Program-made: the position numbers and the translations under genes
From: DASYXZ01 sp035946625
GTDB taxonomy: Bacteria; Acidobacteriota; Terriglobia; UBA7540
Direction of reading: 5' to 3'
NCBI GenBank assembly: GCA_035946625.1
Contig: DASYZE010000073.1
Location: forward strand, 1-64,000
Length of the DNA: 64,000 nt
Notes under the pieces: generated by a model
The model's database searches: none
What the model was told of the DNA's origin: nothing
What the model saw: only the letters and a program-made list of their open reading frames with translations
Shown here: one piece after another, positions 16,730 to 25,351 of the stretch
Layout of the letters: every line of letters starts with the position of its first letter
Position numbering within the stretch: position 1 is the first letter of the stretch

Positions 16730-17953
16730 ATGAATATGCTCAATACTGTTACCCAATTTCTGCTAGCGCATCCCCTCATCTTTGCCACCATCAAAATTCT
16801 AATTGTTTTCAATGTTATGTCTGCCGTGCTGATGTACATCGTTTATATGGAGCGCAAGGTGCTCGCCTTTATGCAGGCGCGCCTGGGCCCCATGCGGGTG
16901 GGTCCGTGGGGCGTCCTTCAGGCACTCGCTGACCCTATCAAGCTGATGCTGAAGGAAGATATTGTTCCCGCCGGAGCGGACAAGGCACTCTTCCTGTTGG
17001 CGCCGGTGATCAGTGTAGCCGCCGCGTTCACCGTCTTTTCCGCCATCCCGTTTACCAGCAGCTTCATCATCAGCGACATTAACATCGGAATCTTGTTTAT
17101 TCTCGCAGTCTCGTCACTCGGAATTTACGGAATCATCCTGGGCGGATGGGCGTCCAACAGCCACTACCCACTCCTCGGCGCGTTGCGCTCCGCCGCGCAG
17201 TTGGTAAGTTACGAAGTGGCGGGCGGAATGGCGATTGTCGGTGTGCTCCTGATTTCGAACTCGCTCAGCCTGCGGGACATTGTGCTGAAGCAGCAGCAAA
17301 TGGGCGTTTGGAATGTTTTCATCCAACCGGTGGGATTTTTCATTTACCTGGTGGCGGCCATCGCGGAAACCAACCGGAGCCCGTTTGATCTTCCCGAGGC
17401 CGAATCGGAATTGACGGCGGGCTTTCACACCGAATACAGTGGTTTCCGGTTTTCGCTTTTCTTCATGGCTGAATACACGGCCATGATTTTGGTGTCGTGC
17501 ATCGCCGTCACCTTGTTTTGGGGCGGATGGCTGCGCCCATTCTCCAGTATTCATGCCCTGGACTTCCTCGACTACACGCCCGTGATAGTCTTCCTGGCCG
17601 CTGCCGTGGCCATCGTTCTCGGCGCGCGGAAGAATCCAGTCCCCATGGAGAAGGTGGTCCTTTTTGCGATCGCGGCGGCTTTTGTGCTGCTTGGCATGGC
17701 CCTGGCAATTCCAGTGGTAGCGGCGGCCATCTCCGGAATTTTCTGGTTTTCGGCAAAAGTTTTTATTTTTCTGTATGCCTTTATCTGGTACCGCGGAACG
17801 TTTCCGCGCTACCGCTACGACCAATTGATGAACCTGGGCTGGCGGGTGATGATTCCGCTCGGCCTGGCTAACGTGATTGTGACCGCAGCCCTCAGCTATT
17901 ACTTGACGCATCAGGCCGTGTCTGCGGCCGCGCCGGTGATGATGGGCCGTTGA
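16730..17953 (+). CDS. nuoH: NADH-quinone oxidoreductase subunit H
   Basis: A 407-residue, roughly nine-span membrane subunit that connects the quinone site to the proton-pumping arm. The family signatures MERKVLAFMQARLGPMRVGPWG and the cytoplasmic loop ETNRSPFDLPEAESEL are clear, with the acidic residues thought to relay charge. It is longer than the 357-residue NuoH of the second cluster, mainly in the C-terminal part (two extra hydrophobic segments between about residues 275 and 330). The gene is followed after 10 bp by nuoJ; nuoI, usually between them, is absent. Confidence 0.93.
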   Translation: MNMLNTVTQFLLAHPLIFATIKILIVFNVMSAVLMYIVYMERKVLAFMQARLGPMRVGPWGVLQALADPIKLMLKEDIVPAGADKALFLLAPVISVAAAFTVFSAIPFTSSFIISDINIGILFILAVSSLGIYGIILGGWASNSHYPLLGALRSAAQLVSYEVAGGMAIVGVLLISNSLSLRDIVLKQQQMGVWNVFIQPVGFFIYLVAAIAETNRSPFDLPEAESELTAGFHTEYSGFRFSLFFMAEYTAMILVSCIAVTLFWGGWLRPFSSIHALDFLDYTPVIVFLAAAVAIVLGARKNPVPMEKVVLFAIAAAFVLLGMALAIPVVAAAISGIFWFSAKVFIFLYAFIWYRGTFPRYRYDQLMNLGWRVMIPLGLANVIVTAALSYYLTHQAVSAAAPVMMGR

Positions 17954-17963
17954 TGGAAAAGCT

Positions 17964-18485
17964 ATGAGCTGGCTTTCATTGCCTCAAATTACTTTTCTTG
18001 CCTTGTCGGCCATGGCGCTGGTTTCCGGCGTTCTGGTGATTACGCGGCGGAACGCCATCCACAGCGTCATCTGCCTGATCGTTACATTATTTTCCGTGGC
18101 GGGCATTTTTCTGCTGACCCACGCCGAATTCCTGTTCGCTGTCCAGATCATTCTTTACGTCGGCGGCATCATGGTGCTCTTCCTGTTTGTCATCATGCTG
18201 GTGAACCTGGATGTGGCCGCCAAGCAAGCCCAATTCAGCAGCCACTGGTTGGTGGCGGTGTTGACCGCGGGGGCACTCACGGCGGAACTGGCCTACGGCA
18301 TCTACCTGGGGCGGCAGGAATTCAAGCCGTCAACGCCGCCCGCTTTCATCCTGCCGATCAATAACACGCGGGGCATCGCGGTGGGGCTTTTCCAGACTTA
18401 CACGCTGCCGCTGGAGATTGCTTCGCTCCTGTTACTGGTGGCCATGGTGGGGGCGGTGGTCATGGCCAAAAGGAAATTTGAATGA
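17964..18485 (+). CDS. nuoJ: NADH-quinone oxidoreductase subunit J
   Basis: A 173-residue membrane subunit with five predicted spans. The family pattern ARKNxxHSVxxLIV (RRNAIHSVICLIV) and the third helix with YVGGIMVLFLFVIML, which carries the pi-bulge in known structures, are visible. It overlaps nuoK by 4 bp (ATGA), as is usual for the J/K pair. The region between nuoH and nuoJ is only 10 bp, so there is no room for nuoI. Confidence 0.9.
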   Translation: MSWLSLPQITFLALSAMALVSGVLVITRRNAIHSVICLIVTLFSVAGIFLLTHAEFLFAVQIILYVGGIMVLFLFVIMLVNLDVAAKQAQFSSHWLVAVLTAGALTAELAYGIYLGRQEFKPSTPPAFILPINNTRGIAVGLFQTYTLPLEIASLLLLVAMVGAVVMAKRKFE

Positions 18486-18784
18486 TTCCCGTCAGTTGGT
18501 ATCTCTATCTCGGCGCCGGCCTTTTTACCATTGGCACGATCGGCGTGCTCACGCGCCGCAACGTGATCATCATTCTTATGTCTATTGAGCTGATCCTGAA
18601 TGCGGTGAACATCAACCTGGTGGCCTTTTCCCAGATGTTTCATTCGGTGGACGGGCAGGTTTTCGCCATCTTCGTGATTACCGACGCCGCCGCCGAAGCG
18701 GCCGTCGGCCTGGGCTTGATCATCGCGCTCTTCCGCAATAAAGAGACGGTGAACGCGGACGAGATCGACTTACTGAAATGGTAG
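18482..18784 (+). CDS. nuoK: NADH-quinone oxidoreductase subunit K
   Basis: A 100-residue three-span subunit. The motif MSIELILNAVNINLV carries the conserved membrane glutamate of helix 2, and the third helix contains DAAAEAAVGLGLIIAL with its paired glutamates. Length is exactly typical. It overlaps nuoJ by 4 bp. The next operon gene, nuoL, is displaced by 552 bp, because a repeat-flanked four-helix-bundle gene sits in the gap. Confidence 0.93.
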   Translation: MIPVSWYLYLGAGLFTIGTIGVLTRRNVIIILMSIELILNAVNINLVAFSQMFHSVDGQVFAIFVITDAAAEAAVGLGLIIALFRNKETVNADEIDLLKW

Positions 18785-18788
18785 GTCG

Positions 18789-18816
18789 AAAAGCTAAAGG
18801 TTAAAGGATAAAGGCA
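18789..18816 (+). repeat. Upstream heptamer arm of the loaded element, nuoK-nuoL gap
   Basis: Four 7-bp units (AAAGGTT, AAAGGAT and relatives) start 4 bp after the nuoK stop. They are the reverse complement of the downstream arm at 19263-19325 (AACCTTT phase), so the two can pair and enclose the 446 bp that carry the four-helix-bundle gene. Confidence 0.85.
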
Positions 18817-18856
18817 AGAATTGAGAGGTTTTGCGTTGCAGGAAGCACGGGCGCCC

Positions 18857-19228
18857 TTGGATATTCGCAAGAGGGTATTTCAGTATGCGCTGCGATCCAT
18901 AAAACTTCATCAGGCTTTACAGGAAAAAAGGAATGGCACGTGTTGGATTTTGGGAAAGCAGTTTTTGAGATCGGCGACATCCATTGGCGCGAATATTGAA
19001 GAGGCCCAGTCCGGCGAGACGCGAGCGGACTTTATTCACAAATATGGCATTGCGCAGAAAGAGGCCAGGGAGAGTTTGTACTGGTTAAGTTTAATGTGCG
19101 AAGCGGAAATAATTCCGGCAAAGCGGCTAAAGCCTTTGATGAAAGAGACTGAACAGATTTTCGCAGTCATTACTGCGATTATTTTGAAGGCGAAAAGAAA
19201 CAAGGGGCAGTCGACGCCCCGGAGGTGA
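18857..19228 (+). CDS. Four-helix-bundle protein of the 23S rRNA intervening-sequence family
   Basis: About 123 residues. The family pattern DIRKRVFQYALRSIKL, FLRSATSIGANIEEAQ, ADFIHKYGIAQKEARES and YWLSLMCEAEII is complete, matching the S23/IVP family (Pfam 23S_rRNA_IVP), small proteins first found inside intervening sequences of 23S rRNA. Their molecular role is unknown; they form pentameric four-helix bundles. There is no ATG: TTG at 18857 fits the family N-terminus, and TTG at 18821 would add 12 residues. The gene is in the same direction as the nuo operon and lies between two complementary arrays of 7-bp repeats. It is absent from the normal nuo gene order, so it is an insertion. Confidence 0.85.
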   Translation: MDIRKRVFQYALRSIKLHQALQEKRNGTCWILGKQFLRSATSIGANIEEAQSGETRADFIHKYGIAQKEARESLYWLSLMCEAEIIPAKRLKPLMKETEQIFAVITAIILKAKRNKGQSTPRR

Positions 19229-19262
19229 AGGGACAGGTTCGATTTGAAAGGTTTGGCTTGGT

Positions 19263-19325
19263 TTTAACCTTTAGCCTTTAACCTTTAAACTTTACCCTTT
19301 ACCCCTTAACCTTAACACTTTAACC
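19263..19325 (+). repeat. Downstream heptamer arm of the loaded element, nuoK-nuoL gap
   Basis: Nine 7-bp units without gaps (TTTAACC, TTTAGCC, and variants) end 11 bp before the nuoL ATG. They are complementary to the upstream arm at 18789-18816. The long pyrimidine-rich run leaves no Shine-Dalgarno for nuoL. The same sequence family recurs at 44547-44596. Confidence 0.88.
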
Positions 19326-19336
19326 TTTTCTCAACC

Positions 19337-21346
19337 ATGCTGAACTACATCTGGCTCATTCCGTTGCTGCCAGTGATCGGGGCGCTGTTTCAGCTTTTGT
19401 TTGGACGCAAGCTGAAGAATGCGGCGGTGTCCCTGGTTTCAGTGGGACTGCCCGGAATTTCTTTTGCATGGGCGGTCGGCTGTTTCATTGAATTGCTTGG
19501 GCAGCCTGAACATACCGTGAATCGGACGCTTTACACCTGGCTACCCGCCGGCGCGTTTCATCTTGCCAATGGGTCATTGGGGAATCTCACCGTCAATGTG
19601 GGTTTCCAATTGGATCCGCTTTCTGCGGTGATGCTGCTGGTGGTCACGGGCGTCGGATTCCTGATTCACATTTATTCCATCGGCTACATGGGGCACGAGG
19701 GTGGCTACTACCGTTTTTTTGGATACATGAACCTCTTCATGTTTTCCATGCTGGTGCTCGTCCTGGCGAATAATTACCTGATGATGTTTGTGGGCTGGGA
19801 AGGCGTGGGTCTGTGCTCTTATCTGCTGATTGGATTTTATTTTCAGCGCAAGTCCGCCGGAGATGCGGGCAAGAAGGCATTCCTTGTCAACCGCATTGGT
19901 GACGCCGGCTTCCTTCTGGGCGTGATGCTGATGACGGTGACGTTCGGCACTCTCAATTTTGCGGAGATCACTGCTGCGGCGCGCAGCGGGCATTACCCAA
20001 TGGGGAGTGGCGTGATCACGGCCATCTGCATTTTGCTATTTATCGGCGCCACCGGAAAATCCGCCCAGATTCCCCTTTACATTTGGCTGCCCGACGCCAT
20101 GGAAGGTCCCACGCCGGTCAGCGCCTTGATTCACGCTGCCACCATGGTGACGGCGGGCGTTTATATGGTGGCGCGCTCGAACGCGCTTTTTGTGCTGGCG
20201 CCCACGGCCCTCGAAATCGTCGCGGTGATTGGCGCCGCCACGGCGATTTGGGCCGCCTCCATCGCTCTGGTGCAGAATGACATCAAGAAGGTGCTCGCCT
20301 ATTCAACCGTCAGCCAGCTTGGTTACATGTTTCTGGCCTGCGGCGTGGGCGCCTTTGCCGCAGGAATATTCCACGTGATGACGCACGCATTTTTTAAAGC
20401 GCTCCTCTTCCTCGGCGCCGGCAGCGTGATCCACGCCCTGAGCGGCGAGCAGGACATGCGCAAGATGGGCGGCCTGATGAAGAAAATTCCCATCACGTTC
20501 TATACTTTGCTCGCGGCTACGCTGGCCATCAGCGGCGTTCCGGGCCTGGCAGGTTTCTTCAGCAAAGACGAGATCCTTTGGCAGTCGTTCTCCAGCCCGC
20601 AGGGGTCCACATTCCTCTGGGCCATCGGATGGATCACCGCCGGCATGACAGCCTTCTATATGTTCCGCCTCCTTTTCATGACCTTTTTCGGCGCCTCGCG
20701 CGTGGATCACGAGGTGGAGCATCACATCCACGAATCTCCCTGGACAATGCTCGGCCCACTGACGGTACTGGGCGTGCTTTCTGTGGTCGGGGGCTATTTG
20801 AACTGGCCTGTAGAAAGCTTCGGGAAATTTCTGGAACCGGTTTTTGATAACCCTTCCGTGGCCCACACTGAACTTTATTCACGCGGGACGGAGCTGGGAC
20901 TGATGGGACTTTCAATCGCCATTGCCTTGGCGGGCATCGGGGTGGCTTACGCCATTTACGTGAAACGGGCCGTCACGGCCGAACGCTTGGCCACCGCGCC
21001 CGGCACGGCGGAAACAATTTTGCTCAACAAATATTACGTGGACGAACTCTATGACGCGCTCTTTGTGAATCGCACCAAAGATCTCGGCAATGGCCTGGCC
21101 GCGTTTGACATGGGCGTGGTGGACGGCGCCGTGAACGGCGCGGGCTGGCTCACCCGCACCACGGCGACGATTTCGCGCCTTTGGGATGAGTGGGTGATCG
21201 ACGGCATGGTCAATGTGGGAGCCTATGCCACCAAACTTTTGAGCTACCCCATCCTCATGGTGCAAACCGGCTTCGTGCAGTCGTATGCACTCATGATCGT
21301 GCTGGGGGTTTTGATTTTCATGGCGTATTACCTGATTCATTTCTAA
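19337..21346 (+). CDS. nuoL: NADH-quinone oxidoreductase subunit L
   Basis: A 669-residue antiporter-like subunit at the far end of the membrane arm. The Mrp-type core is present: GWEGVGLCSYLLIGFY with the key glutamate, KSAQIPLYIWLPDAMEGPTPVSALIHAATMV with the lysine and histidines (these three short stretches are the signature), and the C-terminal long lateral helix region (last about 120 residues). The paralogue in the second cluster is 646 residues. The start follows the right arm of a 7-bp array and has no clear ribosome binding site. Confidence 0.93.
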   Translation: MLNYIWLIPLLPVIGALFQLLFGRKLKNAAVSLVSVGLPGISFAWAVGCFIELLGQPEHTVNRTLYTWLPAGAFHLANGSLGNLTVNVGFQLDPLSAVMLLVVTGVGFLIHIYSIGYMGHEGGYYRFFGYMNLFMFSMLVLVLANNYLMMFVGWEGVGLCSYLLIGFYFQRKSAGDAGKKAFLVNRIGDAGFLLGVMLMTVTFGTLNFAEITAAARSGHYPMGSGVITAICILLFIGATGKSAQIPLYIWLPDAMEGPTPVSALIHAATMVTAGVYMVARSNALFVLAPTALEIVAVIGAATAIWAASIALVQNDIKKVLAYSTVSQLGYMFLACGVGAFAAGIFHVMTHAFFKALLFLGAGSVIHALSGEQDMRKMGGLMKKIPITFYTLLAATLAISGVPGLAGFFSKDEILWQSFSSPQGSTFLWAIGWITAGMTAFYMFRLLFMTFFGASRVDHEVEHHIHESPWTMLGPLTVLGVLSVVGGYLNWPVESFGKFLEPVFDNPSVAHTELYSRGTELGLMGLSIAIALAGIGVAYAIYVKRAVTAERLATAPGTAETILLNKYYVDELYDALFVNRTKDLGNGLAAFDMGVVDGAVNGAGWLTRTTATISRLWDEWVIDGMVNVGAYATKLLSYPILMVQTGFVQSYALMIVLGVLIFMAYYLIHF

Positions 21347-21391
21347 TTTTAGATTGATCGATCCCCGCGCTGTCAGGCGGGAAAAACCTTA

Positions 21392-21426
21392 GGACAGCGG
21401 ACTAATGACGACGGACCAATGACAAA
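21392..21426 (+). repeat. Heptamer array, nuoL-nuoM gap (single arm)
   Basis: Five 7-bp units (GGACTAA, TGACGAC, GGACCAA and relatives) lie 45 bp after the nuoL stop and 23 bp before nuoM. I see no complementary second arm, so this may be a half element. The same family occurs at 42657-42684. Confidence 0.7.
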
Positions 21427-21449
21427 TCCAAGTATCGCCTGAGGCTACG

Positions 21450-23162
21450 ATGCAATTCTTTTATGAAAACTATTTGAGCATCATCCTCTTCGCCCCCCTG
21501 GTGGGCATGGGCGTCCTGCTGTTCATCCCGGGTGAAAACAAGAACGCCATCCGGTGGTGGGGCAACATTGTGCTGTTCGGCGATTTCCTGCTCTCCCTGC
21601 CGCTGGTTTTTTGGTTTTCCACCCCCGATCAATCCGGGACCCACGAGAAATTGTTCCGGTTCGTGGAGCGGCATGACTGGATTCCCTCCATCGGCGCCCA
21701 ATATCACCTAGGCATTGACGGCATCAGCTTCCTGCTGATCATGCTGACCACCGTTCTGGGATTCATTTCCGTCTTGTCATCGTGGACCGCGATTCAGGAC
21801 CGAGTGAAAGAGTATTACGCCATGTTCCTGCTGCTCCAGGTGGGCATGCTGGGCGTGTTTATGTCGCTCGATATTTTCCTTTTCTACGTGTTCTGGGAAG
21901 TGATGCTGGTGCCGATGTATTTCATCATCGGGGTGTGGGGCGGGCCGCGTAAACTTTATGCTGCCATCAAATTTTTCCTGTACACCCTGGCCGGCTCGGT
22001 GCTGATGTTGCTGGGCATTCTGGCGCTCTATTTCCAGTACCACACGGACAAGGGCGTGTACACCTTCAACCTGATTGACCTCACCAGCCACGCCAGTTTG
22101 TGGCCCCTCGGTCTTCAGCTTTGGGTGTTTGCGGCGTTTGCCATCGGCTTTGCCATCAAAGTGCCCATGTTTCCCTTCCACACCTGGCTGCCGGACGCGC
22201 ACGTGGAAGCGCCCACGGCGGGCTCGGTGATTCTGGCCGGCGTCCTGCTGAAGATGGGGACGTATGGATTTATCCGCTTTTCGTTGCCGCTGCTGCCCCA
22301 GGCGAGCTCTGACCCGAGAGTGGTCAAGGTGATGGTCTACATCTCCATCATTGGAATCGTTTATGGCGCGCTGGTTTCGTTGATGCAGCGCGACATGAAA
22401 AAACTGATTGCCTACTCCTCCGTCAGTCACCTGGGCTTTTGCACGCTGGGCATTTTTGCCCTCAACCCGCACGGCCTGGAAGGCAGCGTGATCCAGCAGA
22501 TCAATCACGGCATATCCACGGGCGCCCTCTTCTTGATTGTCGGGCTGATTTACGAGCGCCGGCACACGCGGGAGATCAAGGAATTCGGCGGCCTCTCCAA
22601 CGTGATGCCGATCTACGCCACGCTGTTTATGATCGTAATGCTGTCAAGCGTTGGCCTGCCGCTGCTCAATGGCTTCATCGGAGAATTCACCATCCTGCAA
22701 GGCGCCTTTGAAGCCAACTGGCATTGGGCGGCATGGGCGGTTTCGGGCATTGTGCTGGGGGCCGCGTACATGCTCTGGCTCTACCAGCGCACCATGTTTG
22801 GCCCCTGCGATAATCCGAAAAATCAGGTACTCAAGGACCTGAACCTGCGCGAGGTGATGACTTTGGTGCCGCTGATTATCGGCGCATTCTGGATTGGACT
22901 TTATCCCAAACCTTTCTTCGACGTGCTCCAGGAGCCGGTGCAGGCCATCGTACAAAGCGTTCACCCCGACTTCTACAAATCGCAGCCGCAGCCCGCCGCC
23001 GCGCAAATTGCGGCTCCATCGGGTGGCAATTCGGCGCGTGCCGCCACGGTTCCGGCGCCGAAAGCGAACACGGACAAATTGGCGGCGAATTTAAGCGCCC
23101 CATGGCCCGCGCCGAAATCCCTCGGGCCACACGGCCAACAATATTCGGGAGCAAAACATTAA
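21450..23162 (+). CDS. nuoM: NADH-quinone oxidoreductase subunit M
   Basis: A 570-residue antiporter-like membrane subunit. The motif VFWEVMLVPMYFIIG carries the conserved glutamate, and KVPMFPFHTWLPDAHVEAP carries the lysine and histidine region of the pumping channel. The last 60 residues are a soluble Pro/Ala-rich tail (PQPAAAQIAAPSGG) not present in the paralogue at 32347-33897. The stop codon overlaps the nuoN start by one base (TAATG), so translation is coupled. Confidence 0.92.
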   Translation: MQFFYENYLSIILFAPLVGMGVLLFIPGENKNAIRWWGNIVLFGDFLLSLPLVFWFSTPDQSGTHEKLFRFVERHDWIPSIGAQYHLGIDGISFLLIMLTTVLGFISVLSSWTAIQDRVKEYYAMFLLLQVGMLGVFMSLDIFLFYVFWEVMLVPMYFIIGVWGGPRKLYAAIKFFLYTLAGSVLMLLGILALYFQYHTDKGVYTFNLIDLTSHASLWPLGLQLWVFAAFAIGFAIKVPMFPFHTWLPDAHVEAPTAGSVILAGVLLKMGTYGFIRFSLPLLPQASSDPRVVKVMVYISIIGIVYGALVSLMQRDMKKLIAYSSVSHLGFCTLGIFALNPHGLEGSVIQQINHGISTGALFLIVGLIYERRHTREIKEFGGLSNVMPIYATLFMIVMLSSVGLPLLNGFIGEFTILQGAFEANWHWAAWAVSGIVLGAAYMLWLYQRTMFGPCDNPKNQVLKDLNLREVMTLVPLIIGAFWIGLYPKPFFDVLQEPVQAIVQSVHPDFYKSQPQPAAAQIAAPSGGNSARAATVPAPKANTDKLAANLSAPWPAPKSLGPHGQQYSGAKH

Positions 23163-24658
23163 TGGGAAATGTTTGGACCAGTTTTTTCCGCCCTCTCGAT
23201 TACGCAGCCCTCAAGCCGGAAATCCTCCTGACGATTTTCGGCCTGGCGGTGCTGCTGGTGGATCCGCTCCTGTTTTCCGACAAGAAGGATAAGAACTGGA
23301 ACGCGGTTTTCACCCTTTTGGGCTTGGGCTTTGCCTTCCTCCAGCTTGTTTTATTTATCGGAAAGGGATTCCCCGGCGGGCTGCCCTACGCGGCTTTTGA
23401 GGGCAGATTTACCCTCGATGCATTCGCCGTCTTTCTAAAGCTCATCATCGTGCTCGCCACTATGCTGGTGGTGCTCATTTCCGGCCGTTACCTGGAAATT
23501 GAAGATGCGCATTTTGGGGAGTACTATGCGCTCCTTTTATTTTCCGCCGTGGGCATGATGTTCATGGTGTCGGCCACCGACCTCATCGTTCTTTTCCTCG
23601 GCCTGGAATTGATGGCGCTGTGCGAATACGTTCTAGTGGGCTTCCTGCGCGGCGACCGCCGGTCCAACGAAGGGGCGATGAAATTCTTTTTACTGGGCGC
23701 GTTTTCTTCCGGGCTTTTGCTCTACGGCATGTCCTTGCTCTACGGGATTTCCGGTTCGACCAAGCTCAGCACAATCTCCGTCAGCCTGACTATACGCCCC
23801 GCCTCGGATCCCGTCTCCTGGGTGGCCATGATCACCCTGCTGGCGGGCCTTTTTTTCAAGATTGCCGCTGTCCCGTTCCACCAATGGACTCCGGACGCCT
23901 ACGAAGGCGCTCCCACTTCCATTACCGCCTTTATCTCGGTGGCGCCCAAGGTGGCCTCATTCGCCATCTTGTTGCGCCTGCTTTTCACGGGAATGGGTCC
24001 GCTCCACGTGCAATGGCAGTCGCTTATGATCGGCGTGGCCATCGCCACCATGACCCTGGGCAATCTGGCGGCCGTCAGTTCCACCAACATCAAACGCTTT
24101 TTTGGCTATTCCACCATTGCCCATGTGGGTTACCTGTTGTTGGGAGTGATTGCCGCCGCCGACGGAAATTCCACCGGTCTCACGGCGGTGGTGATCTACT
24201 TGTTGGTTTACACCTTCATGAACCTGGGCGCGTTTGCCGTGATTATCCTGATGCGCCGGCAGGATCTGGTGGGCGACCAGATCGATGACCTGGCGGGGCT
24301 GATGGCGCGCGCACCCGGAATGGCCATTCTGATGCTCATCTTCCTGCTTTCGCTCGCCGGCATTCCCCCCACCGCCGGATTCATCGGGAAATACTATATT
24401 TTTCTCTCCCTCATTCAGACCGGCCATTATTATCTCGCTGTTTTGGGAGTGGCGTACGCGGTCGTTGCGTTGTATTATTATTTCCGCATCGTGGTCGCCA
24501 TGTTCATGCAAAAAGCGCCGGATTCTGTCCCTCTGGCCACCAGTCCCGGACTGACCGTGGCGCTGGGGGTGACGCTCGGCTTCACGCTGGCCATCGGGAT
24601 TTATCCGGAACCTTTTATCCTGGCGGCGCAGAACGCGATTTTGCCCTTCTTCTCGTAG
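23162..24658 (+). CDS. nuoN: NADH-quinone oxidoreductase subunit N
   Basis: A 498-residue antiporter-like subunit. The start at 23162 overlaps the nuoM stop as TAATG; the frame is open 60 bp further upstream but inside nuoM. Family motifs include LFLGLELMALCEYVLVGF with the key glutamate and KIAAVPFHQWTPDAYEGAPT with the lysine, plus a third, NIKRFFGYSTIAHVGY. It is the last nuo gene of this operon and is followed after 12 bp by ATP synthase genes. Confidence 0.93.
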   Translation: MGNVWTSFFRPLDYAALKPEILLTIFGLAVLLVDPLLFSDKKDKNWNAVFTLLGLGFAFLQLVLFIGKGFPGGLPYAAFEGRFTLDAFAVFLKLIIVLATMLVVLISGRYLEIEDAHFGEYYALLLFSAVGMMFMVSATDLIVLFLGLELMALCEYVLVGFLRGDRRSNEGAMKFFLLGAFSSGLLLYGMSLLYGISGSTKLSTISVSLTIRPASDPVSWVAMITLLAGLFFKIAAVPFHQWTPDAYEGAPTSITAFISVAPKVASFAILLRLLFTGMGPLHVQWQSLMIGVAIATMTLGNLAAVSSTNIKRFFGYSTIAHVGYLLLGVIAAADGNSTGLTAVVIYLLVYTFMNLGAFAVIILMRRQDLVGDQIDDLAGLMARAPGMAILMLIFLLSLAGIPPTAGFIGKYYIFLSLIQTGHYYLAVLGVAYAVVALYYYFRIVVAMFMQKAPDSVPLATSPGLTVALGVTLGFTLAIGIYPEPFILAAQNAILPFFS

Positions 24659-24670
24659 CGGGAGGTTGGC

Positions 24671-24934
24671 TTGTCTCCGCAGCGAGGGAAACAGAGCGAG
24701 ATTTGGGCCCAGGTGGGGTTCTATACCAGCCTGGGGTTTATTATCCCGGCCGGAGCGGTGATTGGATTTGCGCTGGGGTCGCTTTTGGACAGGTGGATCC
24801 ACACCGGTCATGTGTTCGCCTTAATCTTCGGGTTTCTGGGCGCGGCGGGCGGGCTGGTGGAAATACTCCAGATTCTAACCAGGGCGGAGAAACGTGCAGA
24901 CGGAAATAATCAGGATGGCGGACCAAAATCCTGA
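24671..24934 (+). CDS. AtpZ/AtpI-family protein
   Basis: An 87-residue protein with two membrane segments (GFYTSLGFIIPAGAVIGFAL and a second around residues 45-65), the usual layout of AtpZ, which is found at the head of ATP synthase operons and is linked to Mg2+ supply or assembly. The start is TTG at 24671, preceded by GGGAGGT. It overlaps the next gene by 41 bp. It follows nuoN in the same operon. The identity rests on size, topology and position as much as on sequence. Confidence 0.65.
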   Translation: MSPQRGKQSEIWAQVGFYTSLGFIIPAGAVIGFALGSLLDRWIHTGHVFALIFGFLGAAGGLVEILQILTRAEKRADGNNQDGGPKS

Positions 24935-25328
24935 GCTGGTTCGCGCCCAAGCGCGGTTGCCTTGGGTGATGGTCGGGCTGGCCGCGGGGGTGACGATTAG
25001 CGTTACGCTCGCCGGGCACGTCCTCGTGGGGGTGGGATTTACCCTGGGCGCCGCGCTTGCCATCCTGAATTTTTTTTGGCTGCACCAGGCGATTTCGGTT
25101 CTTTTCTCATCCGGTGCCACCCGTCCTTCGCGGCGCGTGATCGCGAAGTTTGCTTTGCGTTATCCGTTGGCTTTTGGGGCGGTGTATCTTTTCTATCGAA
25201 CCGGATGGCTTCCTTTTCCGGCGATTTTAGCCGGACTTTTCGTTCCTGTCGGCGGTGTTTTGATCGAATCGTTATTCCAAATTTGGATGGGACTTCGTAA
25301 TTCGAACGTCGATTTCGCTGACAACTGA
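24894..25328 (+). CDS. ATP synthase subunit I-like protein
   Basis: A 144-residue membrane protein with four predicted spans, matching the AtpI-like family (the ATP synthase I chain) that helps assemble the c-ring. The pattern is two hydrophobic segments, a basic loop (SRRVIAKFALRY), then two more. The start is GTG at 24894 with GGAG upstream; an ATG at 24915 is an alternative. It overlaps the AtpZ-like gene and precedes atpB by 23 bp, the normal gene order. Sequence is poorly conserved in this family, so the call leans on topology and context. Confidence 0.65.
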   Translation: MQTEIIRMADQNPELVRAQARLPWVMVGLAAGVTISVTLAGHVLVGVGFTLGAALAILNFFWLHQAISVLFSSGATRPSRRVIAKFALRYPLAFGAVYLFYRTGWLPFPAILAGLFVPVGGVLIESLFQIWMGLRNSNVDFADN

Positions 25329-25351
25329 TTAAGGACCCTTGAAAACCTCTT

